The position numbers were made by a program, and so were the translations under genes. The notes under the pieces are model-generated. The model had not been told where the DNA came from. It made no database searches and saw only the letters and a program-made list of their open reading frames with translations. Source: Cordilura impudica (lineage: Eukaryota; Arthropoda; Insecta; Diptera; Scathophagidae). From it: a stretch of DNA of 64,000 bases. Of the stretch, positions 1 to 12,363 are shown piece after piece. Every line of letters begins with the position of its first letter. Position 1 is the first letter of the stretch. The DNA is taken from contig OY821519.1 of the NCBI GenBank assembly GCA_963682025.1, forward strand, positions 12,376,168 through 12,440,167. Reading direction: 5' to 3'.

Positions 1-39
1 TGAGTCCGCATAGATCAACTTTCAACTCTTACTTGTTTT
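1..39 (+). repeat. 3' terminus of a HINE-type element (family 2)
   Basis: The window opens inside a repeat. The last bases (ACTCTTACTTGTTTTT) are the same terminus that closes the composite element at 30869 and that appears inverted at 43411. Only the end is present here. Confidence 0.5.
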
Positions 40-607
40 TATTGTATTAAATCTATATTTGTGGCTTTAAATTAATTAAGATAATTAAGATGAATATATT
101 TAACAAATTGTTTTTTTTTAGTTAATATCTGAACATTTTACTGATACAAGGCAAAACTAAAACTGCCAAAAATTTCAGTCAAAACTATTTTGAATGTATT
201 TGTTAAATATCGCATTATTTTTTTCAATTTTAAACTTTAAAGTCTTTTTAAGTCTGGTAATAACTCTATAATATGAAGGAAGTAAATATGTGGATTCTTT
301 AATAACAATAACAAGTATAAAACACTTTTTTGTGCATTACATTAAAATATTATAAATTTGAACATAATTAATTTTAGAAAAATGTCCGATTCGTTTTTCG
401 ATGATGCTGAAAACACATCAAAGAAATACAGAAAATAATGATTTTGCTTCAGTTAGTTGAGAGACGAAAAGCTAATGGATGGCTGGAACATGTCAAAGGT
501 GACGACTATAAACGCAGATGCAAGGCTTATGAAAATATATGAAAATGCGATAAATCAGATCTAAGTATACATGCTTATAACCACTGTTATAAAAAATCTT
601 TTAAAAC
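40..607. other. AT-rich intergenic sequence, nothing recognised
   Basis: No ORF of note, no repeat family recognised. A short open stretch beginning with an ATG at 381 is closed quickly by stops and resembles nothing I know. Confidence 0.5.
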
Positions 608-1767
608 CAGTGTTGCCATAATTTGAAATTGTAAAGATGCTAAATTGCAAAAAAAAAAAAAAAAAGATGCTAAAACGTACTGGAGTCTAAAAAAAGATGC
701 AAAATTTTTTTTCAAATTTCATTACCTTTATATTGAAAAATTATATACTTATTAATAAATTCTTTGGTTTTTAAATCGAAAAATTAATATAAAACATATG
801 TTTCGATTTATATTTTTTAAATTTTAATTAAAATTATTTTGGATTTCATCCGAAATTTTTTTTTAACATCAAATTGAGTTTATTTTAAACTTAAATTAAA
901 TATTTTTAATTTTAGAGGGATTTTCTTTTATTTAAAATATAATAAAAATTACATTATCAAAAGATACGATTATATTAGAATAATTGGTTTATGGAATCTA
1001 ACATTTCTGTGATGTCTTCATCTTCAAGTTCTTCTTGGCTCTGATATTTTTCTGACGATCGACTTTTATCAACGACATCGCTCGGTATATTGTAAGTGTG
1101 ACAGCACCGATTTTTCAATTTCTTCTTTTATACGTATTACAGAACATAACAACTCGGATTTTATTCTGTTCGAAGTTTGCTTTTAACTAAAGCCATTAAA
1201 ATAAACAAACGTTCAACTTCGGCTTTTGAGAAAGACAAAACTAATATAGACAATACAAATATTGATAACTCCTTACATGGATTTTCGCCAATAGAATTTT
1301 TCAATCCATAAAGAGGTTGTATTCAGTGTTGTATCCCAGTTTTGTTCTGTGATATAACTCCATTGGATTTGAATTTTTTCTGTTTCAGATGATATAAATT
1401 TAAACGCTTCTAATATATTGGTTATCTGTTCTTTTACCCGATTTAATGTGTTTTTTATTGAAAATTTTGCCATTTTTTTAATACAATAATATTTTTTGGC
1501 AATCGTTATCGTTATTCATTAAAAACTGTTGTTGGTGTTTACATTCTTCTATTTCAAAATGTTTTGTTATATTTGTTGAAAGAAACGAGCAGAGTGGTAA
1601 AAGGAGTAATACACAAAATTACTGTACTACACTTTGAGAAATTAAACATTTCGATACCATTAAAATTATATATTCAAATATTATATATTCTTTTGATAAA
1701 TTTTGGATGCTAAACGACAAAAAAAGTTGCTAAATCTAGCAACTAAAAACCTAAAACGGCATCACTG
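608..1767 (-). mobile_element. hAT-type transposon, internally deleted remnant
   Basis: The ends read CAGTGTTGCCAT at the left and, as reverse complement, CAGTGATGCCGT at the right. This is the CAGnG...TIR style of hAT elements. The inside encodes only the C-terminal part of a transposase on the minus strand. I could not see a clear 8-bp target duplication, so the exact ends are provisional. At about 1.16 kb it is far shorter than an autonomous hAT and is dead. Confidence 0.6.
1020..1480 (-). pseudogene. hAT transposase C-terminal (dimerisation) domain remnant
   Basis: Minus-strand translation gives a lysine-rich helix beginning at 1473. After a frame change it gives a block around 1205-1290 containing ELSIFVLSILVLSFSKAEVE followed by RLF. 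That is the hydrophobic dimerisation signature near the C-terminus of hAT transposases (…S.AEVERLFS…). Stops and frameshifts interrupt it, and the DDE-type catalytic part and BED finger are missing. It sits inside the CAGTG-ended element and is its decayed coding part. The family call is inference from this one motif. Confidence 0.55.
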
Positions 1768-2640
1768 AAAACCAGGAACAAATATTCTGTTTGAGTTATA
1801 ACATCTCATTTGCTAGCCATTTTAATTAATTGTGTAAATTTTAAATGCACATCTAGCCATATCAAAAAGATGAATTATACAGAATTGTAAAAATTTTTTT
1901 TTTATAATATCTGTATGTTTTTTATATTATTCTTATGTAATTCTCGTGATATTTTTATCTTATTTTTTATATTTTTTTTCTTTGTTTTTATGTTATTTTT
2001 ACATAATTGAAATTGAAAATGTACAAATTAAAAATAAATTTTAAAAAAAGTAGTGTAGGCAAAAAAGTGGGTGTAGGGAAAAAAGGGAATTTTTTTCATA
2101 AGCGTAGAGATTTCTGAAAAAAACTCTTGGCATCACTAGTACCTATAAAAAACCAATGTAAAAATTCACAAGACAATGCGACGTAGACTTGCTTTGTTCA
2201 AAAGCTTCCATAAGACTGAATGAAATTGTTGCTTACTTTACTCTTTGGCGAGTATTTTCATTTTTGTTTTTGCTATGCATATGTGTGTTTGTTAAAAAAA
2301 AATACAAGATATCCCAGTCATCATTTCGAAGATTGTTTTATTAAAAAGAAGATTCGCGGGCAAGGTAATACTTAATCCCAACAAAAGAATATTTTGTGAT
2401 CAGCAAAAGGGCGCATTGATGACTGTTTTAATAGCACATATGACTCAAAAAGAATCTACATGATCATTTATTGCATAAAATGCTTACTGGGATTTTATTC
2501 ATTATCTGTAGAAACAGCTTTTTTAAGTAAAACAAATCTGCACACAATTTCAATTCTATTTCGTTCACAATGATACGATCACTTTGTTTACTAGCTACCA
2601 GTAAAATAAGAAAATAGTATTATAATACAGGATGAATTGT
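1768..2640. other. AT-rich intergenic sequence
   Basis: No gene seen. A GGCATCACT end-like string near 2130 resembles the right end of the neighbouring hAT but has no partner. The rest is T/A-rich. Confidence 0.45.
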
Positions 2641-2709
2641 ACTTCTCAATTAGTTTATTTTTAATGTGCCATAAGAAGTTCGGTTTGTGCAAAGAAAAGA
2701 ATGAATATA

Positions 2710-2822
2710 TGTTTCCCAGGGCGAAGCTTCATCATTGCACTTTGATTGAGTTGAGCTCCGCGACTATTCATAATGTGAATAGCTCGTGTCAAAAATTTTT
2801 GGTAGTTGGGAATGGCGTTTGT
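2710..2822 (+). pseudogene. U1 snRNA-derived copy A (5'-truncated)
   Basis: The stretch follows the 3' two-thirds of fly U1 snRNA as I remember it. It has the stem-loop II side strand (CCCAGGGCGAAGCTT, then CATTGCAC as ATCATTGCAC), the TTGAGTTGAGCTCCGCGA segment, a stem-loop III hairpin with a perfect 7-bp stem (CTATTCA/TGAATAG), a consensus Sm site AATTTTTGG at 2794-2802, and the start of stem-loop IV (GGGAATGGCGTTTGTG). The 5' end that pairs with splice donors (ACTTACCTG) is absent. Upstream there is only a possible trace of stem-loop I at about 2667-2686. It is therefore a pseudogene or a repeat derived from U1, not a working U1 gene. Confidence 0.8.
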
Positions 2823-2844
2823 GTGAAGAAAAGCATGAATGCAT

Positions 2845-2922
2845 GTTTCCCAGGGCAAGGCTCGATCACTGCACATTGATCGAGGTGAGCTCCGCGGTTA
2901 TTCTTAGTGTGGATAACTCATG
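2845..2922 (+). pseudogene. U1 snRNA-derived copy B, tandem to copy A
   Basis: This second copy lies 134 bp downstream of the first, with the same linker (GAAGAAAAGCATGAAT…) before it. It has the stem-loop II strand (CCCAGGGCAAGGCTCGATCA, then CTGCAC), the GTGAGCTCCGCGGTTATTC segment and a stem-loop III hairpin that still pairs, using a G·T. It breaks off before the Sm site, which is replaced by a run of A and T. The linker joins stem-loop IV of copy A directly to stem-loop II of copy B, so the pair is one tandem unit and not two independent retrocopies. Confidence 0.75.
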
Positions 2923-3440
2923 AAAAAAATCTTTTTTTTAAATTTATTGTAATTAACATCTTTTGTTAACATCTGACAAAAAATAGTATTTTTAAACACC
3001 AATTTTTTTACATTTTATGGTTTACCTACCTACTACTTTTGAATGCAAGTATGCAGAGTTTATACATATACTAAAAATACAACTCTTAAAACCATACTAT
3101 TTTTGCAACTCTAAAAATTTCAGAATTTTGTATAAATAAAATAAAATACCGATTTATTTAAATATGCGCTTATTATGGATATACATATACAGAATATATG
3201 AATATTATTTACAGAATTTTGATATTGGCAACAGTAGTATGTATCAATTTGTAACATTTTGTGATGTTATAAAAATCGAAGAATATTGATATTGACTTTA
3301 TATAGTTTTTTTTTATTAATTAATTAACTTAAATATTACACCAAAAATATATTGATGAATTTTTATATTATTAACACAACGACCACAAAAACAGCTATGA
3401 CAAAATACAAAATTTAGGAAAACAATATAGGAAAACGTCA
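2923..3440. other. AT-rich sequence, nothing recognised
   Basis: No ORF, repeat family or structured element could be supported here. Confidence 0.45.
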
Positions 3441-3924
3441 CATTTTTTTTACCTTTTCAGTGATTTCTCGGCACCTATGAAACCTATTGTCATCATTTAA
3501 AAAACAGGAGCCTCTTCTCGTGATCTTAGTGAATGATTCTCAGTAAAAACGAGCGCCCTAGCTATCTTATTGAGGGCGTTATCGTGACAAGAACACATAT
3601 TCAAATCATATTATCTCAGGACTTTTTTTTACCTCTTCGCTCAATTCTCGGGACCAGATTAACCGATTTGAACGATTTTAAATAGCGAGCTTCTCAGGAT
3701 GTTGTTGAATCATTTTTTATACCAACGAGTACCCTAGTTACCCGATTGAAGCCGTCATCGTGATTTCCACAGACGGACAGACGGACATCGCTATATCAAC
3801 TCCGCTTGTTATAAGGATCACAAATATATATATTTTATGGGGTCCAGATTTTTTTTTCTAATTATTACAAACGGAATGACAAACTTATATATACCCTCTG
3901 CGCACTGGAGTGGAGGGTATAAAA
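3441..3924 (-). mobile_element. DINE-1/HINE-like non-autonomous element
   Basis: Read on the minus strand it begins with a hairpin (TATACCCTCCACTCC…GCAGAGGGTATATATA). It continues with the fly DINE-1 style text: GTTTGTAATAATTAG, an ATATATATTTGTGATCC block and a GTCCGTCTGTCCGTCTGT microsatellite. Behind that are two related modules starting at about 3443 and 3627 (both TTTTTTTACCT…), about 184 bp apart. No coding capacity. The same 5' end recurs at 4618-4940, 28949 and 61036. Confidence 0.6.
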
Positions 3925-4123
3925 ATGGAGCCAATAAGTGATATATTGTGAGTATCTTAATTTTATATTGACATTTCATTATAAAAATTTCATTTTATTT
4001 AAAAAGAAACAAAGAAACCAAAGAAAGAAGTACAAAAAGCGTAGCCAATGGACGGACACGGCAGAGCAAATTCTGCTTGAGCTATGGGAAGACAAGATTC
4101 TGCAGCTCCGCGGTAACAGGAAA
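3925..4123 (+). pseudogene. Myb/SANT-like DNA-binding domain fragment
   Basis: An open stretch ends with RSQWTDTAEQILLELWEDKI followed by LQLRGNRK and a stop at about 4124. The W…LL.LWEDK…LRGNRKN pattern is what I expect of Myb/SANT-like (MADF/harbinger-associated) domains, but only the first helices are here. Upstream an ATG at 3926 opens MEPISDI and meets a GTGAGT donor-like site near 3949. A T-rich tract ending AAAAAG precedes the lysine-rich stretch. A two-exon gene start is possible, but nothing downstream completes the domain, so I call it a fragment. Confidence 0.4.
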
Positions 4124-4617
4124 TAATATAATATAAAAATACAATGATATAAACTCATATATTATTAAAATTAAATTGATTTTCTGATTTTTTATTATAT
4201 TTGTTTATTACGCGCTTGTGTTGTTTACAATCAAAACAAACTTGCTGCAGAAATGAGAAATGTCAAATGAAACCGCAGGAAATAACAAAAACATAATGTG
4301 AACACTATGATTTCGAAACCATCTCAAGAGAGCGAATTTCTGGGGTTTCGCTGAAACGCAGTAAGTGTGAATAGCCTATTAGATAACTTGGTTAAACATT
4401 CAAATAAATGCATAATTTGACAACAAAATTATTAATATAAATTAATTAGAGTATTAAATCGAAACCGAATCTTGGATACGCTCCTTCGACCTATGTGTTA
4501 TGTTTACATTAATATCTGTATTTATTGCATAATTTGTAACAAATGTAAGCAAAATATTTGAAAAAGTAAACATTTTGATAAGTTTAATATTAAATTATTA
4601 CAACAAACACACTGTTT
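4124..4617. other. AT-rich spacer
   Basis: No feature recognised between the Myb-like fragment and the next HINE-like element. Confidence 0.4.
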
Positions 4618-4940
4618 AGCATTTTTGGAGGTCATATCTAGGCGCAATAATGACCGTTTTATCCCATTTTAAATAACAACCTGCTCGAAACAATGACGAA
4701 CAATAGTGTTCTAAGCTTAGCCACGTAAAATGTTTAGTTTGATATTAGGCATTATTTGAACAGACAGACGGACGGACGGACAGATGGACATAGGGACATC
4801 GCTATATCAACTCGAGTTGTTATAAGAATTAAGAATATATATGCTTTATGGATTCGCATACTAATTTTTGGATGCGTTACAAACGGAATGACAAAGTAAT
4901 ATATACCCTCTGCACAATGGGGTGCAGAGTATAAAAATTA
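4618..4940 (-). mobile_element. DINE-1/HINE-like element, shorter copy
   Basis: It has the same minus-strand order as the copy at 3441-3924: TATACTCTGCACCCC…GCAGAGGGTATATATT, then the ATATATATTC block, then GTCC repeats (seen on + as ACAGACGGACGGACGGAC). It is truncated behind them. Confidence 0.55.
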
Positions 4941-4969
4941 TTCTTATTAAAGAAGTTCAATAAATCAGC

Positions 4970-7900
4970 CTTATGATGAGACTATGCAAAAACATGAATT
5001 TAAAGCAAAATATTTAAAAATATGCAAAATTATAAAACTATAAATCACTGCCACTTTATTGTCAAATTATTGATTCGGACAGATATTTAAAAATAACTTG
5101 TATTTAAATGAATATATTTTTTCATTTAACAAAGACTTAGGGTATGTTAATAAATTTTAGCCAATTGATAATTCGACACTTTTTAAATATTCTTATTTAT
5201 TGGTTTATGTCCAAGATTAGTTTTCAATTCAAGAAAACAAAAAAAAAATATACAAACATATTTCCAAATTTAATAAACACACGCATAGCATTGTATAATT
5301 TTATGTATGTGTTAGTAGCAACATTAAATGCATTTTACTCCAAAAACAATTTTAAATTTTGATTGCTAATAAGAAACACCTTTCAAATAAGATACGGTTA
5401 GTCAATATTCGGGATAAAACTGTTTAACAAAACATTATGCATAAATTGTGACAAATCGCTGTCATGTTAAAGCAAATTTATTGATTCGAAATGATATTTG
5501 TGAAAAACGTTCAATAAATAAATATTTTGTTAAAAATATGTAAAAAATAATAATAAGCAACTACAAACCGCTGATATTGTATTGTTTAACTATTGCAAAA
5601 TATGCAACAAAGAATTACTGATTTGTATCGATAATTTATGGAAAAGTTCAATATATGAGTATTAAATATGCAGATTCTTGCATTTAAAGCAGTATATGCA
5701 AAAATATTAAACTAAAATCGTTGCCATTTTTTGTTAATTTATTTTTTTGAATAGAGAATTATAAAAATAGTTAATTTAATGAAGACATTGATGAACGTAA
5801 GTGAAAATGTGCATGTAAGGTAAAATATGCAGAAATATGCAAAATCCAATCATTGACATTTTTTTTTTTTTTTATTTATTTATTCGGATAGATATTTATG
5901 AGAAAAAGTCAATAAATGATCATCTTGTTGAAAAAAGCAATTAAAGCAAAATACGCAACAATATGCAACTATAAATCTATGCAATTTTATTGCAAATTTA
6001 TTGATTCGAAGTGATGTCTATGAAAACGAAATGAAATAAGCATTTTGTAAAAATAAAAAAAAAAAAACACGCATTTAAAGCTGAATATGTATAAACACAT
6101 CAATACCGCTTAATGATTGATTCGAATTTATTGATTCGAATAGATATTGAATGCAAAAAGTTCCATAAATAAGTATTTTTTTTATCAAAATATGCAAAAA
6201 TATATAAAAATATTCAATTAAAGCATAATATGCAAAAATATGAACATATAAATCAAAGGCACTTTATTCTAAATTTATTGATTCCGATAGGTATTTCTGA
6301 AAAAGTTTAAAATGGAACCATTTTGTTAAACATTTTTAAACATATGTATTTAAAACAAAATATGCAAAATAGCCAACAACAGCTATTCGAAACTATATTT
6401 ATGAAAAAATTACAATAAACCTATATTTTATTAAAAATATGTAAAAACACGCATTTAAATTTAAAAAAAAATGCAACAAAAAATCGATGGCGTTTTATTC
6501 CAATTAAATTATTCCGATCGATTTTTAAGAAAATATGCAAATATATGCAAATATGTGATAGAAAATGCAACAACATATCAATGCCATTTTATTGCAAATT
6601 TGTAGATTCGAATAGATATTTATAAGAAAAAAGTTTAATAAGTAATAATTTGATTAAAATGTGCAAAAAGGCCATTAGAAGCAAAATACGAAAAAAGATC
6701 AATTGCATTTTATTCCAAAATTATTTATTTCGATCGATATTTATGAAAAATGAACAATTTGATGAAAATATGCAAATAAATGCATTTAAAGCCAAATATG
6801 AAGAATATGCAACTACGAACGTCATTTTACTTCAAATTATTAATTTGAATAGATATTAAAACCAAATAAAAACAGTAAACGACCATTTAAATGAAAACAT
6901 GCAAAAACACAAATTTAAAGCAAAATATGCAAAAATATGCAAAAACAAATCAAAGCCATTTTATGGAAAATTTATTGATTCCGATAGATATTTTATAAAA
7001 AAGAACAATAAGTGATAAGTTTTGATTAAAATATGCCAAAAATGCATTTGAGGAAAAATATGCAAAACTATGCAAAAAAAAAAATTAATGACATTTTATG
7101 GAAAATTTTGTGGTTCCAATGGATATTTTAAAAAAAGGAACAATAAGTGATAACTTGTGATGAAAATATGCAAAAAAAAAAAACCATTTGGAGCATAATA
7201 TGCAAAAAAAAATGCAATAACAAAACAATGCCATTCTATGGAAACTTTATTTATTCCGATAGATATCTTAGAAAAAGGAACAATAAGTGATTGTTAGTTT
7301 TGATGAAAATGTGTAAAAAGAAGTCATTTGAGGCAAAATATGCAAAAATATGCAAAATTAAAACAATGCCATTTTATTGAAAATTTATTGATTCGGATAG
7401 ATATTTTAGAAAGAAACAATAAGTGATAAGTTTTGATGAAAATATGCAAAAAGGCAATTTGAAGTAAAATATGCAAAAAATTCAAAAATATGCAAAAACA
7501 AATCAATGCAATTTTATTGAAAATTTATTGATACCGATAAATAGCTTAGAAAAAGAAACAATAAGTGATAAGTTGTGGTGAAAATATGAAAAAAGCCATT
7601 CGAAGCAAATTATGCAAAAGTATGCAAAACAAATCAATGTAATTTTTATTGTAATTTTTTAGAAGAAGGGACAATAAGGGATAAGTTTTGATTAAAATAT
7701 GCAAAAATGCATGTTGAAGCAAAATATGCAAAAATATGCAAAAAAAAAATTTAATGCCATTTTATTGTAAATTTATTGATTTCGATAGAAATTTTAGAAA
7801 AAGGAACAATAAGTGATAAGTTGTGGTGAAAATATGAAAAAAGCCATTCGAAGCAAAATATGCAAAAATAAGCAAAAACAAGTCAATGCCATTTTATGGA

Positions 7901-9990
7901 AATTTTATAGATTCCGATAGATATTTTAGAAAAATGAACAATAACTGATAAGTTTTGACTAAAATATGCAAAAAAGCCATTTGAAGCAAAATATCAATGT
8001 CATTTTATGCAAAATTTATCGATTCCGATAGATATTTTAGAAAAATAATAATAAGTGATAAGTTTTGATGAAAATATGCAAAAAGGCAATTTGAAGTAAA
8101 ATATGCAAAAATATGCAAAAACAAATAAATGCAATTTTATTGAAAATTTATTGATACCGATAGATATTTTAGAAAAAGGAACAATAAGTGATAAGTTTTG
8201 ATGAAAATATGCAAAAAAGACATTTGAAGCAAATTATGCAAAAGTATGCAAAACAAATCAATCCCATTTTATTGAAAATTTATTTATTCCGATAGATATT
8301 TTATAAATACTAACAATAAGTGATAAATTTTTATTGAAAATATGCAAAAAAAGAATTTGAAGAAAAATATGCAAAAATATGCAAAAACAAATCAATGCAA
8401 TTTTATTGAAAATTTATTGATTCCGTTAGATATTTTAGAAAAAAGAACAATAAGTGATAAATTTTTATTGAAAATATTCAAAAAAGCAATTTGAAGCAAA
8501 ATATACAAATATATGCAAAAACAAATCAATGCAGTTTTATGGAAAATTTATTGATTCCGATAGAAATTTTAGAAGAAGGAACAATAAGGGATAAGTTTTG
8601 ATGAAAATGTGCAAAAAAGCAATTTGAAGCAATATATGCAAAAAAAAATTTAATGCCTTTTTATTGTAAATTTATTGATTTCGATAGAAATTTTAGAAAA
8701 AGGAACAATAAGTGATAAGTTGTGGTGAAAATATGAAAACAGCCATTCGAAGCAAAATATGCAAAAATGTGCAAAAACAAATCAATGCAATTTTATGGAA
8801 AATTTATTGATTACGATAGATATTTTAGAAAAAGGAACAATAAGTGATAAGTTGTGATGAAAATATGCAAACAAAAACATTTGAAGCAAAATATGCAAAA
8901 ATATGCAAAAACAAAACAATGCCATTTTATAGAAACTTTATTGATTTCGATAGATATCTTAGAAAAGGGAACAATAAGTGATTAGTTTTAATGAAAATGT
9001 GTAAAAAGAAGTCATTTGAGGCAAAATATGCAAAAATATGCAAAAACAAAACAATGCCATTTTATAGAAACTTTATTGATTTCGATAGATATCTTAGAAA
9101 AGGGAACAATAAGTGATTAGTTTTAATGAAAATGTGTAAAAAGAAGTCATTTGAGGCAAAATATGCAAAAATGTGCGAAATCAAATCAGTGCCTTTTATT
9201 GTAAATTTATTGACTCATAGAGGAAGCAACAATAAGTTATAAGATTTGATGAAAATATGCAAAAAAGCAACTTGAAGCAAAATATGCAAAAATATGCAAC
9301 AAACAAATCAATGCCATTTTATTCAAAATTTATTGATTCCGTTAGATGTTTTTGAAAATGGAATAACAAGTGATAAGTTTTGATGAAAACATGTAAAAAA
9401 TATGAAGAAAAATATGCAAAAATATGCAAAAAAAATTAATGTCATTTTATTGAAAATTTATTGATTTCGATAGATATGTTAGAAAAAGGAACAACAAGTG
9501 ATAAATTTTGATGGAAATATGTAAAAAAGCCATTTGAAGCAAAATATGCAAAAAAAATTACATGCCTTTTTATTGTAAATTTAATGATTTGGGTAGTTAT
9601 TTACGAAGAAACTTCAATAAATGACCATTTTTATCAAAATATTCTAAAATATGAAAAAATATGCATATAAAGCATAGTATGCAAATATATGCAGCAACAA
9701 ATCAGTGACATTTTATTACAAATCTAATGATTCCGATCGATATTTATAAAAAAAAAAAGCATCCATGAATGAGCAATTTAACGAAATTAGGCAAGTATTT
9801 GCATAAATATGTAATTTTGATGCATATTCATTGATTTGGTTCGATAGTATATGTATGAAGAAATTCAATAGATTATAATTTTTATGAAAATATGCAAAGG
9901 CTTGTATTTAAAACCAAATATGGAAAAATATGCAATTAAAGCTCAATGCCATATTATTGTAAATTTATCGATTCGGAGAAAAATTTAGCC
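4970..9990 (+). repeat. Degenerate satellite array, unit about 133 bp
   Basis: A unit containing TTTTATTGAAAATTTATTGA, then TTCCGATAGATATTTTAGAA, GGAACAATAAGTGATAAG, TTTTGATGAAAATATGC, TTTGAAGCAAAATATGC and CAAATCAATGCCA repeats head to tail. The AATAAGTGATAAG landmark recurs about 20 times between 7008 and 9500, at a mean step near 131 bp (range about 110-144). Units left of 6880 and right of 9600 are more diverged. There are no real ORFs. Every unit has several ATGCAAAA octamer-like strings, so the array is dense in them. Confidence 0.85.
5263..5440 (-). mobile_element. Eroded fragment of the short Helitron family
   Basis: Inside the left, diverged part of the satellite lies minus-strand sequence of the family described at 18245. 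It has AATAAACACACGCATAGC, TTATGTATGTGTTAGTAGCA and CACCTTTCAAATAAGATACG in the right order, without either terminus. Confidence 0.6.
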
Positions 9991-12363
9991 AGATATATTA
10001 AATTTTAAGCAATTTGTGTCTAATTGTCAAAATTTAAAACTAGAAAAATAAGAAACAAAATAAATTTTCATTAAGCTGAAATTAGAGTAATTAGCGTAAT
10101 TATAAAATAAAACATCATTATCAACATTTTAGAATAATATCATCAGACGATGTAGGACGAAAAATGAATAACGAACCTGGGCAAGACACCAAATTTGGAC
10201 ATACTAAAACATTTAAGGGTACTCCAACACGCATTCAAAGAAAGAATTTCCAACACTCATAACACAAGCAGTAGACAATTCAAAGAAAGGTATGTCTTCT
10301 ATCTTGAACTACTTCCACGTATGTTGTTGTCTGTGGCTGTGTCTGTGTGTTGGAAAAAAAAAAAAGATGTTTCATATTTTCTTTTTATATCTATATCTGT
10401 TTATGTATGTGTGTGTGTGTGTGTATGTGTAAATATTGAGTAGACCCATTGTAGACATTATGATATGAAACTTACCAAAAACAACAACAAAAAAACCTAA
10501 GGACGAAAATCGGCTAAAGAATGTTTAAAATTTATGAATAGAGAAAACTCTATTTTTACAAAATGTTTAAATTTTAAATCTTTAATGTGCGGCAGTAGGG
10601 TGTTTAGGGTGTATAAAAATATATAGAAAATAGAAATTATATTGAAAAAAAAATGGAGCTTTAAGTTATAAAAACAATGGAAACAACCATTAATACTTTT
10701 AGCAAATAGGAAACGGAAGAAAATGGGTTGAACGAAGAGGAGGAACAAGAAAACGTGTTGTAAAAACGTGTTCTACGAAGTCATTAACATTTACAAAAGA
10801 CTTTATAATCAGCTGTTTATATGGCAATAACATAAGGAACCAGGAAATTAAAAGGAAGTAAAAGAAAATACATAACAACCACAAGAACGCGTCAAAACAA
10901 AAAAAGGATTAATGTGTAAAGCGAAAAATTATGTCAACTACATATGGGCTGACATGATAAAACATGCTCAAGACATCTTATTCTTTTGAACACTTAAAGC
11001 TACAACAAATAACATTTAAGAATTTTTTGATTTAAAAAAAAAACTCCTATTTTTGCCGGTATTTTTCTTAAAATATAACAAAATTTTCTGATTAGGAATT
11101 GTGTTTAATATTCTTTAAATCTATTTTGAAAATTCTTAGTCTAATCCTTTCAAGTGAAGCTCCCTTATTTTCTTGTTTCAAAACATTGCGCATGTGCCCT
11201 TTTATAAAATTTAATATAGCTTTTGTTCACACAAAGTAAACTCCCCAAATACAGGGGAAATTCATGTACTGCGGCGCCATCTTCTCAATTTTGTTAAATG
11301 GCCTCTTTTGTTTTTAGTTTTCCAACAGGAAACTTTAACTTTACATACTCTCAATATTTTGGGGGCAATTACTAGAAATATATTTTCAACAGGATTTCCC
11401 CTGTTTTTATTCCGCTGAGCAATAAAAATATCTTTTTTGATCTGAGCAAACTGGATAAACTAAACCAAGAGTTGCAAATATAATTTTACAAATTTCATTA
11501 ATGCCAGAGGTCTGTAATCATTCAAGCATTGCGTTACACACAATACCAAGTGAATTTACGCCAAAAACGCCATTTTATATTTCAATCACAACTTGAGTTG
11601 TGTGTCTGTGTATTTGTGTGTGTGCGTTTGATAGTGAATAAAACGGTCTTTTTTTAAACGATTAAAAATGTTAAACAAAAAAATCGGTTAAATAATATTC
11701 GGAATTTTATTTGGAAATTTTCTTATTTCGATATACTAGGAAACAATTAAAGGGCTTTAATGAACTTGTTCAAACATGTTCGACTTAATATAAATAAGTG
11801 TCTGTGCTGCTAGCAAAAGGATAATGTTTAAAAAGTGTTATTTAACCACCACCGTCATTTAAGGACTTTAAGTTTTAAAGTTTTGATATTATAAAATAAG
11901 TGCGCGTCCACCTTTTTTATAACAAATTATCATCTACAATTGGAATAAGATTTGTTTTGAAAAATTACAAAATGATTGAAGAACACCATCCCATACCAAT
12001 TGGCATGTGTAAGTATTCCTTATATTTGAGAAGGAAAAAAAATATGAAAAATATGTTGCGGTTAATAACCAATAATTCCGACGGAGCATAAGTATTCACT
12101 GTGTGGCAGTAAGAATTAAGCCGTCGGCTGACTTGAGATAAAAACACCGCCGTTGTTGATTAGTTTGGGAATGTTCATTGTTCATCTTATGAATGAGACA
12201 TTAGTGCTTAATATAGGCCATCTAAAAATTTAAATTCATATAGTTATGATTATTTTTTACTTAATTCTATATTTTAAAACGACCTTACTAGAAGCTGCAT
12301 TTTGAACATAATTATACTTAGGTTAAATTATTATGGGGGATAAAACCGTTAATGGTTTGTAAC
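9991..12363. other. Repeat-poor intergenic DNA
   Basis: About 2.4 kb with no supported gene and no member of the window's repeat families. The ORFs here are short and lack recognisable domains. It holds a GT microsatellite and several A/T runs. Candidate regulatory or simply unique DNA. Confidence 0.4.
10405..10430 (+). repeat. GT microsatellite
   Basis: Imperfect run of GT with two TATG interruptions. Confidence 0.9.

Noticed and set aside
2100..2140. GGCATCACT string like the right end of the hAT at 608-1767
   Set aside because: No inverted partner or target duplication; too short to call.
4970..9990. Regular spacing considered as a CRISPR-like or tRNA-like array
   Set aside because: The whole unit repeats, not a short repeat with unique spacers, and the genome is eukaryotic. 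It is a satellite.
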